From assembly GCF_022024275.1 (NCBI RefSeq), contig NZ_CP091804.1:1-64000 (forward strand): a stretch of 64,000 nucleotides of DNA. The letters are read 5' to 3'. The position numbers were made by a program, and so were the translations under genes. The DNA comes from Sphingopyxis sp. BSN-002. Its GTDB lineage: Bacteria; Pseudomonadota; Alphaproteobacteria; Sphingomonadales; Sphingomonadaceae. Position 1 is the first letter of the stretch. Every line of letters begins with the position of its first letter. The notes below the pieces were generated by a model. It worked only from the letters and a program-made list of their open reading frames with translations, did not search any database and was not told where the DNA came from. Below, piece after piece: positions 44,949-53,102 of this stretch.

Positions 44949-44971
44949 GTGTAAATCAGCGTGTAAATCAG
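44949..44971. promoter_or_regulatory. Direct repeat in the aceA/regulator intergenic region
   Basis: GTGTAAATCAG occurs at 44949-44959 and again at 44961-44971, 12 bases apart, 19 bases before the regulator start and about 100 before aceA. A nearby imperfect palindrome, CAAAG-N7-CTTTG, is at 44902-44918. Both are candidate operators for the adjacent RamB-like protein. The gap 44851-44989 must hold two divergent promoters. Confidence 0.5.
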
Positions 44972-44989
44972 TAAAGAAAGTTACAATCC

Positions 44990-46378
44990 ATGGCGGAGCG
45001 GCGGGTGTTTGCGGGGCCGGCGGTGCGCAAGGTGCGGCGCGAGGCGGCGATGACGCAGGCGGCGATGGCCGAGGCGCTCGATATCTCGCCGAGCTATCTC
45101 AACCTGATCGAGCATGGCCAGCGGCCATTGTCCGCAACGGTGATCGTGCGGCTGGCCGAGCGTTTCGGCTTCGACGCGGCGAAGCTGGGCGCGGAGGAGC
45201 TGCCGGGCGGGCTCGCGGGCCTGCGGCGGCGGCTCGCCGATCCGCGCTTCGCCGATCTGGGGATCGGTGCGCACGAGGTCGAGGAGTGGCTGCAGACGGC
45301 GCCCGCGACGGCCGCCGCCTTCGCCCGGCTGTTCGATGCGGCACCCGAGGGCCGCGCGGAAGGCGAAGGCGATGCGCCCGAAGTTGCCGCGGTGCGCCGC
45401 GCGATCGAAAAATGGCGCAACCATTTTCCCGATCTCGATGCCCGCGCCGAGGAACTCGCCGACGAGCTGCGGCTTGCGGGAGGCGACCTCTATGGGACGA
45501 TATCAGAGAGGCTCCGCACGCGGCACCAGCTCGGCATCCGTATCCTGCCCTCGGATGTGATGCCCGATCGGCTGCGCTGGCTCGACTGGCATGCGCGGCA
45601 GTTGATGCTGAACGAGCTGCTGCGCCCGGCCTCGCGTACCTTTCAGGCCGCGGCGACGCTGGCCCAGATCGAGGCGAAGGCCGAGATCGACGCGCTCGTC
45701 GCCGGCGCCGAATTCGCCGAGGCGGCGGCGGCGCGGATGTTCGAGCGGCATCTGATCCATTATTTCGCGGCGGCGCTGATGATGCCGTACGGCCGCTTCC
45801 TGCGCGCCTGCGATGCGACGGGATACGACCTGCTGTTGCTCCAGCGGCGCTTCGGCGCGGGCTATGAGCAGGTCGCGCACCGGCTGACGACGTTGCAGCG
45901 CGTCGGCGCGCGCGGGCTGCCCTTCTTCATGCTGCGCGTGGACCGCGCGGGGCAGGGGAGCAAGCGCTACGCCGGGGCGAGCCAGTCGCCGCTGGTCGAC
46001 GGCGACGCGCGCTGCCCCCTGTGGGGTATCCACGAGGCCTTCGCACGCCCCGGCGAAGTGGTCGCCGATCTGGTCGAACTGGAAGACGGCTCGCGCTGGT
46101 TCACCCAGTCGCGCAGCGTCGCGGCTCCGGGTGCGACGGGCAGCGGCACGCCCGCACGCTTTGCCGTCTGTGTCGGCGTCGATGCCAAGGTTGCGGCGCC
46201 GCTGGTCGCGGCACGCGGTCTCGACCTGATGCGCTCGCCCTCAACCCCGATCGGCCTTGGCTGCCGCCGCTGCACGCGCAGCGGCTGCATCCAGCGCTCC
46301 ACGCCGCCGCTGGGCCGTCCGCTGCGGTTCCGCGAGGGCGAGCGCGGTGTGAGCGCGTTCGATTTTGCGGGGGATTAG
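44990..46378 (+). CDS. RamB/ScfR-like transcriptional regulator (XRE HTH + IrrE-like domain)
   Basis: 462 aa. An N-terminal XRE helix-turn-helix (about 8-65: VRKVRREAAMTQAAMAEALDISPSYLNLIEHGQRPLS) is followed by an IrrE/peptidase-M78-like domain (about 180-320). A C-terminal short-chain fatty-acyl regulator domain has a Cys-cluster (GLGCRRCTRSGCIQRSTPP). The zinc-peptidase HExxH is not visible where it should be, so the middle domain is probably non-catalytic. RamB and its relatives regulate glyoxylate-shunt and acetate genes. It is divergent from aceA, which fits that role. A direct repeat sits just upstream. Confidence 0.9.
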   Translation: MAERRVFAGPAVRKVRREAAMTQAAMAEALDISPSYLNLIEHGQRPLSATVIVRLAERFGFDAAKLGAEELPGGLAGLRRRLADPRFADLGIGAHEVEEWLQTAPATAAAFARLFDAAPEGRAEGEGDAPEVAAVRRAIEKWRNHFPDLDARAEELADELRLAGGDLYGTISERLRTRHQLGIRILPSDVMPDRLRWLDWHARQLMLNELLRPASRTFQAAATLAQIEAKAEIDALVAGAEFAEAAAARMFERHLIHYFAAALMMPYGRFLRACDATGYDLLLLQRRFGAGYEQVAHRLTTLQRVGARGLPFFMLRVDRAGQGSKRYAGASQSPLVDGDARCPLWGIHEAFARPGEVVADLVELEDGSRWFTQSRSVAAPGATGSGTPARFAVCVGVDAKVAAPLVAARGLDLMRSPSTPIGLGCRRCTRSGCIQRSTPPLGRPLRFREGERGVSAFDFAGD

Positions 46379-46425
46379 AGGGTATCGCTGAAGGCGTCTT
46401 TGGGGTGGAGAGCCGACCTACGCTA

Positions 46426-46725
46426 TCATGGCGCAATGGCCCCAAAAACGCCCCAGACATCTTCAATTTGACCATCTTTGGAGCGCCAGCGAACTGACCA
46501 GAGCGTCTTGATGATTAGCCCTCGCGTGAGTGTCGCCGAACGAACAGGCCCGCTACCCCGATGTAGCCGAAATCCCTCAGAGGCAACCTGAGAGATTAGA
46601 TCATCTTCGCTGCTACCAATCGGGAACTGCAATTTTACCCGCCTATCAAACTCCCTCTCACCTTCCTTGTAAGTGGTGGGCAGTCCTTTGCCCAGTTCCG
46701 GCGTTCGTGGGTATGGCCAACGCAT
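46426..46725 (-). CDS. Small protein of unknown function
   Basis: 99 aa from the ATG at 46725 (MRWPYPRTPELGKGLPTTYKEGEREFDRRVKLQFPIGSSEDDLISQVASEGF). A frame-open extension to 46827 would add residues that look non-coding. The segment FPIGSSEDDLISQV resembles a small hypothetical family I recall from sphingomonads; the rest is unassigned. No clear ribosome-binding site is present. Base composition is lower in GC than its neighbours. It follows the membrane-anchored gene at 46817 on the same strand by about 90 bases. Confidence 0.5.
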   Translation of the reverse strand: MRWPYPRTPELGKGLPTTYKEGEREFDRRVKLQFPIGSSEDDLISQVASEGFRLHRGSGPVRSATLTRGLIIKTLWSVRWRSKDGQIEDVWGVFGAIAP

Positions 46726-46816
46726 GTTCGAGTGATTGCAATATTTCGTGACGGCCGCAACCGGTCGTCTCCTGTCATCATTGCAAGACCGGAACTGCGC
46801 GGCTGAAACGGGGTGG

Positions 46817-47149
46817 TTAGCCGACATCAACCAGTCGTGCGCAGGGTGTATCTCCGTCCACCCTTATCTTCGTATGCCAGTGGCGTGTGACGTAACCCGA
46901 TCGCTTGCGAACCCCATTTGAGCATCCGACTTCAATCGATCCCTCGACGTTGGGCATGGCGTAAAATCTGCCGTTCCAAAGCTTATGGAGCGCCTGTTCC
47001 CGCCCATGACCGTCCGTCACCACTGCGCTCTCAACGCCGCCTGTTTCATCGACGACGACGGCCGATCCAGACAGCCAAAAGAAGATGGCGATAATCGCCG
47101 TGACGACCGCGGCGACCAGCCAAGGCAATGGTTGGGAGGGTATTTCCAT
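46817..47149 (-). CDS. Small single-pass membrane protein, unknown function
   Basis: 110 aa. One N-terminal transmembrane helix (PWLVAAVVTAIIAIFFWLSGSAVVV) is followed by a periplasmic domain of about 75 residues with a cysteine pair (IEVGCSNG and GDTPCARLVDVG) that could form a disulfide. No family recognised. The gene and the one downstream are AT-richer than the rest of the region and may have come in together. Confidence 0.6.
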   Translation of the reverse strand: MEIPSQPLPWLVAAVVTAIIAIFFWLSGSAVVVDETGGVESAVVTDGHGREQALHKLWNGRFYAMPNVEGSIEVGCSNGVRKRSGYVTRHWHTKIRVDGDTPCARLVDVG

Positions 47150-47286
47150 TTGAGAAGGCTAGCGAGGCCGTCAATTGTCCGCAACCGGTCGCAAACTGGC
47201 ATCGCGCCCATTTAAGAATCGCGTTCAAATGCCGTAGTTTGACGATGGCGGTGGGCGCTGTCGGATTTTTGGGACCGTTTTGAGGA

Positions 47287-48579
47287 ATGCTGGTTCGGAT
47301 CAAACCGGAGGATGTCGAGATCGGCATGTTCATCCACGCCTTTGAAGGGTCGTGGTTCGATCACCCGTTCTGGACGAAGCATTTCCGGGTCGAGACGGCC
47401 GAGCAGTTGCTGCGCATCCGCAGTTCGGCGATCGAGGGGCTGGTCATCGACCGGAGCCGCAGCCGCCCGACCCCCGGCGAGGATCCCGCGAAATCCGCCG
47501 CAGCGGAGCCGGGCGCGGGCGAGCCTTCGCCTCGAACGGACGCGCCCCCGGTACGCCGCCGCGAGCCGGTCAGTTTCGGGAAGCCGTCGGGGCCGCCGCG
47601 CGACGAGCCGCGCGTCCGGCCGGGCTACAAGGGCGAGCGCAGCCGCGCGCGGCCGGCGATCGACCGGTCGCGCGACGCGGTCGCCACCATGTTCGAGACC
47701 GCGCGCCTCGGCCGGGCGGTCGAGGCACGGCGGATGGTGCCGCTGGCGCGGGCGATCGGCAATTCGATCGAACGCGACGCCCGCGCGCTGATCAATCTCG
47801 TCCGCCTGAAGAACAAGGACGAATATACCTATCTCCACTCGGTCGCGGTCTGCGCGCTGATGATGAATTTCGGCCGCCATCTGGGGCTGGAGGAGCCGGT
47901 GGTCCAGGACCTGGGCGTGGCCGGGCTGCTCCACGATCTTGGCAAGGTCGCGATCGCCGACGACGTGCTGAACAAGAAGGGCGGCCTGTCGGACGTCGAA
48001 TGGCATTCGGTGCGCGCGCATCCGCTTGCCGGTCATGCCCTCCTCGAAAATTCGTCGGGCGTACCCGAGGCGGCTTTGGAGGTCTGTCTGCGCCATCACG
48101 AGAAGATCGACGGCGGCGGCTATCCCGACGGTCTGCGCGGCGAAGCGCTGTCGCTGTTCGCGCGGATGGGCGCGATCTGCGACGTCTATGACGCGGTGAC
48201 CTCCGACCGGCCGTACAAGAGCCCGTGGACGCCGTGCGAGGCGCTGACCGAGATGAAAAGCTGGGAAGGGCATTTCGACGCGGCGCTGCTCGATCGCTTC
48301 GCCGATAGCCTGGGCATCTATCCGGTCGGTACGCTCGTCCGCCTGTCGACGGGCGAGCTGGGTATCGTGATGGGCAGCGACGGCGAAGCCTATGAGGATG
48401 TCGTGGTGCGCGTCTTCTTCGACTGCGAGACGCTGGGCGAATGCGAACCCTTCGATCGCGCGATCGCGCCGTCGGCGGAAAATCCCCGCATCGTCGGCCG
48501 CGACAGCCCGACCTTCTGGCGCTTTCCGGACTGGCCCATGATGCGGCTGGAGATCATGGCGGCGGATGTCGCGGCATAG
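47287..48579 (+). CDS. HD-GYP domain phosphodiesterase (c-di-GMP)
   Basis: 430 aa. An N-terminal DUF3391 domain (about 1-58: MLVRIKPEDVEIGMFIHAFEGSWFDHPFW) is followed by a Pro/Arg-rich linker of about 80 residues and an HD-GYP domain (about 150-340). Its metal site reads LLHDLGKVAIADDVL and HHEKIDGGGYPDGL, the HD and HHExxDGxGYP signatures. HD-GYP enzymes hydrolyse c-di-GMP to GMP or pGpG. It directly precedes a GGDEF cyclase 60 bases downstream. No membrane segment is seen. Confidence 0.95.
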   Translation: MLVRIKPEDVEIGMFIHAFEGSWFDHPFWTKHFRVETAEQLLRIRSSAIEGLVIDRSRSRPTPGEDPAKSAAAEPGAGEPSPRTDAPPVRRREPVSFGKPSGPPRDEPRVRPGYKGERSRARPAIDRSRDAVATMFETARLGRAVEARRMVPLARAIGNSIERDARALINLVRLKNKDEYTYLHSVAVCALMMNFGRHLGLEEPVVQDLGVAGLLHDLGKVAIADDVLNKKGGLSDVEWHSVRAHPLAGHALLENSSGVPEAALEVCLRHHEKIDGGGYPDGLRGEALSLFARMGAICDVYDAVTSDRPYKSPWTPCEALTEMKSWEGHFDAALLDRFADSLGIYPVGTLVRLSTGELGIVMGSDGEAYEDVVVRVFFDCETLGECEPFDRAIAPSAENPRIVGRDSPTFWRFPDWPMMRLEIMAADVAA

Positions 48580-48639
48580 GACTCGCCGCGCGCGCAAAAT
48601 TCTGCAAATAGGCGGGGATATTCAACCGAGTGAGCCCGC

Positions 48640-49908
48640 GTGACGACCATCAACACCGACGCCTTTCGCACCCTGTTGGAAACTGTGCCCGACGGCTTTT
48701 TCGTCCATGACGAAAGCGGCCGGTTTCTGGACGTGAACGCGCAGTCGTGCGCCGATCTCGGCTATTCGCGCGAGGAATTGCTGGGGCTGTCGATAAGCGA
48801 CATCTCGCGCGGCGCCGATCGGGCCGCGAATGCGAAGCGCTGGGCCGACACGCCGGTGGGGATGGCGACGCGCTTTCGCGAAATTGCCGTTCGCAAGGAC
48901 GGGTCGAGCTTTCCGGTAGAGATCAGCCTGACATGTCAGGCGATCGACGGCCGCAAGCTGTTCTTCGGGCTGGCACGCGACGTCAGCGAGGGCGATGTCG
49001 CGCTGAGAGAGGCGAATGACCGGCTGTCGATGGCGGCGCGCGTCGGCGGGCTGGGCATCTGGGACTATGACATTGCGAACGATGTGCTCGATTGCGACGA
49101 CCAATGGTACCGGATCATGGGCCGCGATCCCGCCGAGCGGGTGCGACGGATCGCCGAGTTTCGCGAATTCGTTCATCCCGACGACGCCGCCGAAGTGACC
49201 GAAGTCGACCTGACCGTGGCGCGTCTGGCCGCCGAGGAGCGCGACTATGGAATGCTCTTTCGCATCTTCCGGCCGGACGGTTCCATGCGCTGGGTCCGGT
49301 CGTCGGCGCGGCTGGTCGAGGACGGCGAGGGAAAGCCGGCGCGGGCGGTGGGTTTTGTCGTCGATGTAACCGAATCGCGCCTTGCCGAGCAGAGCCTCGA
49401 GCAAAGGGCATTGGAGGATCCGCTGACCGGGCTCGCCAACCGCCGCCGGCTCGACGACGAGCTGGTGAAGGCGTGCCTGCACGCAACGCGCACCGGCGAA
49501 CCGCTGTCGCTCGCGATGATCGATGTCGATCATTTCAAGCTCTATAACGACGGTGAAGGGCATGTGCGCGGCGATGCGGCACTGAAGGCGCTGGCCGGCA
49601 TCCTGCAGTCGGTGACGCGGCGCCCCTATGATCTTGCGGCGCGTTATGGTGGCGAGGAATTCCTGCTGTTGCTCCCCGGCGTCGACGAGCCCGAGCCGAT
49701 CCTGCAGCGGATCGCAGAGGAGCTGGGCGCGCTGCGCATTCCGCACCCGCTGTCGCCGGTCGCGCCGCATCTGACGGTCAGCTGTGGCTGCGTCATCGCG
49801 TCCGAACTGGCCGACGTCGCCCCGCTCGACCTGCTCGCCGCGTGCGACCGGGCGCTGTATCAGGCGAAGCAGGGCGGGCGCGACCGGGTCGAGATCGCGC
49901 GGCTCTGA
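48640..49908 (+). CDS. PAS-PAS-GGDEF diguanylate cyclase
   Basis: 422 aa. Two PAS domains (about 8-120 and 130-250; the second fits a PAS_3 with a PAC, MRWVRSSARLVEDGEGKPARAVGFVVDVTE) precede a GGDEF domain (about 265-420). The active site is RYGGEEFLLLLPG, the active GGEEF form. An intact RxxD inhibitory site (RPYD, the R nine residues before the GGEEF) predicts product inhibition. It is cytosolic. The start is a GTG at 48640. It pairs with the upstream HD-GYP gene, so synthesis and breakdown of c-di-GMP are encoded together. Confidence 0.95.
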   Translation: MTTINTDAFRTLLETVPDGFFVHDESGRFLDVNAQSCADLGYSREELLGLSISDISRGADRAANAKRWADTPVGMATRFREIAVRKDGSSFPVEISLTCQAIDGRKLFFGLARDVSEGDVALREANDRLSMAARVGGLGIWDYDIANDVLDCDDQWYRIMGRDPAERVRRIAEFREFVHPDDAAEVTEVDLTVARLAAEERDYGMLFRIFRPDGSMRWVRSSARLVEDGEGKPARAVGFVVDVTESRLAEQSLEQRALEDPLTGLANRRRLDDELVKACLHATRTGEPLSLAMIDVDHFKLYNDGEGHVRGDAALKALAGILQSVTRRPYDLAARYGGEEFLLLLPGVDEPEPILQRIAEELGALRIPHPLSPVAPHLTVSCGCVIASELADVAPLDLLAACDRALYQAKQGGRDRVEIARL

Positions 49909-49911
49909 TTT

Positions 49912-50472
49912 TCAGACGAGCAGCCAGCGGGGTACGCGCCGCCGGAAATCGTCATAGGCCGGACCGAATTCGCGCGACAGATGCGCTTCCTCGATCCGCG
50001 CCTGGATGTGGTACGCGATGGCGAAAGCCGCGGCAGCGGCCCAGCACCAGAGAGTGTCGGCGGCGAGTGCGATGCCGAGCGCCATCAGGATCATGCCGAC
50101 GAAGATCGGGTTGCGGCTGAAGCGGAACAATCCGGCGGTGACGAACAGCGACGCATCGCCGTCGCGCACGCCGACGCGCCAGGCGTTGCCCATCTGGACC
50201 TGCGCAACGATCACGATCGCCGCGCCGATGGCGACGACGAGGGTGCCGCCCAAGGGAAACGCGGGCGCGATATGGCCCAGTGCCAGCAGGGCGGCTGCGA
50301 CGCCGAGGGCCGCGGACGACAGGGCGAAGGCGACACCCGACAGGCGCTGGATGCCGCGCGCATCGGCAAAGGCCCACGCGCTCGTTCCCGACCGGGTCCG
50401 GACCGAGCGGCCGCGCAGCAGGGTGGCGAAGACGACGAGCGCGAAAAGCGCGAGGGGAAGGGTGGAAAGCAT
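49912..50472 (-). CDS. Isoprenylcysteine carboxyl methyltransferase-like membrane protein
   Basis: 186 aa with about four membrane helices. The family C-terminal pattern is clear: FRFSRNPIFVGMILMALGIALA, then HIQARIEEAHLSREFGPAYDDFRRRVPRWL, as in ICMT/PEMT-type methyltransferases. The bacterial substrate is unknown. It is convergent with the GGDEF gene, three bases between stop codons. Confidence 0.88.
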   Translation of the reverse strand: MLSTLPLALFALVVFATLLRGRSVRTRSGTSAWAFADARGIQRLSGVAFALSSAALGVAAALLALGHIAPAFPLGGTLVVAIGAAIVIVAQVQMGNAWRVGVRDGDASLFVTAGLFRFSRNPIFVGMILMALGIALAADTLWCWAAAAAFAIAYHIQARIEEAHLSREFGPAYDDFRRRVPRWLLV

Positions 50473-50550
50473 CGGAAATCTCCCGTTTCGAGGATCGATG
50501 CGGGAGCGGCTACACCCTGTAGCGACTACAGGGTCAAGCGGGAAAGGCGG

Positions 50551-51585
50551 CTATTCGCGGGCCTTTGCCGCCGCGCGGACATCCTGACAGCGGGTGAGCG
50601 GCATCACGAGGATATCGTCCCCGTCGACGATCACTGCGACATCCTCCATCCCGATGATCGAGACGCGCTTGCCGCCGGCGCGGATCAGGTTGCCGCGGCT
50701 GTCGTGGACGAAGACGTCGCCGGAAAGGGCGTTGTCGTCGCCGTCCTTGCCCTCGGCGAGCGCATGGACAGTGTGCCAGCTGCCAAGGTCGGACCAGCCC
50801 ATCGCCACGGGGACGACCGCGACGCGATCATCTTTTTCCATGACGGCATAGTCGATCGAGTCCGACGGCGCGTGCTCGAACGCGGGGGCGTCGGCATAAA
50901 AGGCCTCGCCATCGTGCATGCCCGCTGCGACGGCGCGCTCGGCCGCCTCGAAGATGTCGCGGCAATGTTCGAGCATCGCGTCGCGCATCCGGCCGGCGCG
51001 GAAGAGAAATATCCCCGCGTTCCAGCTGTAGCCGCCGGCGGCGAGCATGCGCTCCGCCGCATCGAGAGGGGGCTTCTCGACGAAACGGTCGACCGCGAAG
51101 CCGCCCTCGAGGGGGTCGCCGCTCGCGATATAGCCGAAGCCGGTGTCGGGGCGGTCGGGGGCGATGCCGAAGGTGACGAGCCAGTCCTGCTGCGCGAGGA
51201 TCGCTCCCCTGGCGATCGCGGCGTGAAAGGCCGGAACGTCGGCGATGACATGATCGCTGGGCATCACGAGCAGCAGCATGCCGGCGTCGGCGCGCGCGAC
51301 GGCGAGCGCGATCGCGGCGGCGGTGTTGCGCGGCATCGGCTCGACCAGCAGGCTGACGTCGCGTCCTTCCATCTGGTCGAGAACCGCCGCCACATGCGCG
51401 TCGCCGCAGACGACGAGCGGCGGGGTGAACTGCGCGCCTGCAGGCGTTCGCCGCACGGTCTGCCGAAACAGGCTTTCGCCGCCGTGCAGCGGCAGGAACT
51501 GTTTCGCGCGCGTGCCCCGCGATTCCGGCCACAGCCGGGTTCCGGCGCCTCCGCACAGGATGACGGGTTGGATCGTCGCGCTCAT
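50551..51585 (-). CDS. Mannose-1-phosphate guanylyltransferase (GDP-mannose pyrophosphorylase)
   Basis: 344 aa, the short single-domain type without the C-terminal phosphomannose isomerase cupin. The nucleotide-binding signature GGAGTRLWPESRGTRAKQFLPL is at residues 12-33. FVEKPP and MGWSDLGSWHTVH follow in the expected order. It makes GDP-mannose from mannose-1-phosphate and GTP, a donor for exopolysaccharide. Its divergent neighbour at 51712 starts the sugar-transferase/prs block, which fits a polysaccharide role. Confidence 0.94.
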   Translation of the reverse strand: MSATIQPVILCGGAGTRLWPESRGTRAKQFLPLHGGESLFRQTVRRTPAGAQFTPPLVVCGDAHVAAVLDQMEGRDVSLLVEPMPRNTAAAIALAVARADAGMLLLVMPSDHVIADVPAFHAAIARGAILAQQDWLVTFGIAPDRPDTGFGYIASGDPLEGGFAVDRFVEKPPLDAAERMLAAGGYSWNAGIFLFRAGRMRDAMLEHCRDIFEAAERAVAAGMHDGEAFYADAPAFEHAPSDSIDYAVMEKDDRVAVVPVAMGWSDLGSWHTVHALAEGKDGDDNALSGDVFVHDSRGNLIRAGGKRVSIIGMEDVAVIVDGDDILVMPLTRCQDVRAAAKARE

Positions 51586-51711
51586 GGGTCTGGTCTATCG
51601 CCTTGCTGGATGCCGGTCATCCCCCCAATAGGGGCAATAAGTGAGTGTAAAATTAACCGACAGTTGACGCCTCCCCGCTAGGATCAACCCCCGAAAGGGC
51701 CAGACGTTCAG

Positions 51712-53100
51712 ATGTTCCGACTGTTCAAACATTATGTCCCCCACGCAGTGGTTTGGCTGGCGCTGATCGAGTTTCTCGCGCTGCTCGGTTCGGCGGAGGC
51801 GGCGTGGCACATCTACGCCAGCTTTGCCGGATTCGACGCCGGTACCCTCGGCGCGCGCTGGCTGCCGCTGACGACCTTTGCCGTATCCAATTCGCTCGCG
51901 ATGATGGCGACGGGAATGTACGGGAACGAGGCGCTGCGGTCGATGAAGTTCGCGACCGCGCGCCTGCTCGCTGCGATCTCGCTGGGCGTCATCTTCCTGT
52001 CGATCATCGGCTTCCTGTTGCCGACCGCGACGCTGTGGCGCGTCAACAGCCTCTATGCGATGGTGCTTGCGATCGCGGCGCTGTTCGTCATCCGCCTGAT
52101 CCTGACCCAGACCGCGGGCGCCGAAGCGTTCAAGCGGCGCATTCTGGTGCTGGGCGCCGGATCGCGCGCGGCGCGGCTGCAGGCGCTGGCCGATACGCCC
52201 GGAAGCGGGATCGCGGTCGCCGGCTTCGTCGCGATGTCGGGCAGCGAAAAGACCATGAAAGATGCGGTCCCGCGCGAGCAGATCCCAAACCTGTCCGACC
52301 ATGTTGTCGCGCTGGGCGCGGGCGAGGTGGTGCTGGCGATGGAGGAGCGGCGCAACTCGCTGCCGCTGAACGACCTGCTGCGCGTCAAGACGACCGGGGT
52401 CCATGTCAACGATATCGCGAGCTTCATCGAGCGCGAGACCGGGCGCGTCGACTTGGCGACGACGAACCCCAGCGCGCTGATCTTTTCCGACGGCTTTTCC
52501 GCCGGGCAGCGGATATCGCGCGTCGCGAAGCGCGTGTTCGATATCCTCGCCAGCGTCGCGGTGCTCGTCATCGGGTTGCCGCTGGTGATCATCGCCGCGA
52601 TCGCGGTGAAGCTCGACAGCAAGGGCCCCGTCTTTTACCGCCAATCGCGCGTCGGCCTTTACGGCGAGCCGTACGAGATCGTGAAGATCCGTTCGATGCG
52701 GACCGATGCGGAGGCGGCGGGCAAGGCGATCTGGGCGAGCGAGAACGACCCCCGCATCACCCGGGTCGGCAACATCATCCGCAAGCTGCGCGTCGACGAA
52801 CTGCCGCAGCTCTGGTGCGTGCTGAAAGGCCATATGAGCTTCGTCGGCCCGCGTCCCGAACGGCCGAGCTTCGTCGAGGAACTGGAGCAGCAGCTGCCCT
52901 ATTATGCCGAGCGGCATATGGTGAAGCCCGGGCTGACCGGCTGGGCGCAGATCAACTATCCCTATGGCGCGTCGGTCGAGGATGCGCGCGCGAAGCTCGA
53001 ATATGATCTCTACTATGCCAAGAATTATTCGCCCTTCCTGGACCTGCTGATCCTGCTCCAGACGGTGCGGGTGGTGCTGTGGCCGGAGGGAGCGCGCTGA
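51712..53100 (+). CDS. XrtA/PEP-CTERM-linked sugar transferase (TIGR03013-type)
   Basis: 462 aa. Five N-terminal hydrophobic helices and a CoA-binding-like middle ([20 protein letters not shown]) precede the bacterial sugar transferase domain (about 262-460) with [73 protein letters not shown] and [13 protein letters not shown]. It probably primes exopolysaccharide synthesis on undecaprenyl phosphate. It stands at the head of the prsK-prsR-prsT run; the upstream gap 51586-51711 holds a possible promoter. Confidence 0.92.
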   Translation: MFRLFKHYVPHAVVWLALIEFLALLGSAEAAWHIYASFAGFDAGTLGARWLPLTTFAVSNSLAMMATGMYGNEALRSMKFATARLLAAISLGVIFLSIIGFLLPTATLWRVNSLYAMVLAIAALFVIRLILTQTAGAEAFKRRILVLGAGSRAARLQALADTPGSGIAVAGFVAMSGSEKTMKDAVPREQIPNLSDHVVALGAGEVVLAMEERRNSLPLNDLLRVKTTGVHVNDIASFIERETGRVDLATTNPSALIFSDGFSAGQRISRVAKRVFDILASVAVLVIGLPLVIIAAIAVKLDSKGPVFYRQSRVGLYGEPYEIVKIRSMRTDAEAAGKAIWASENDPRITRVGNIIRKLRVDELPQLWCVLKGHMSFVGPRPERPSFVEELEQQLPYYAERHMVKPGLTGWAQINYPYGASVEDARAKLEYDLYYAKNYSPFLDLLILLQTVRVVLWPEGAR

Positions 53101-53102
53101 CC

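Noticed and set aside
51586..51711. Sigma-54 promoter for the sugar transferase/prs genes
   Set aside because: The nearest TGG...TTGC pair (around 51592) has the wrong spacing between its GG and GC elements.
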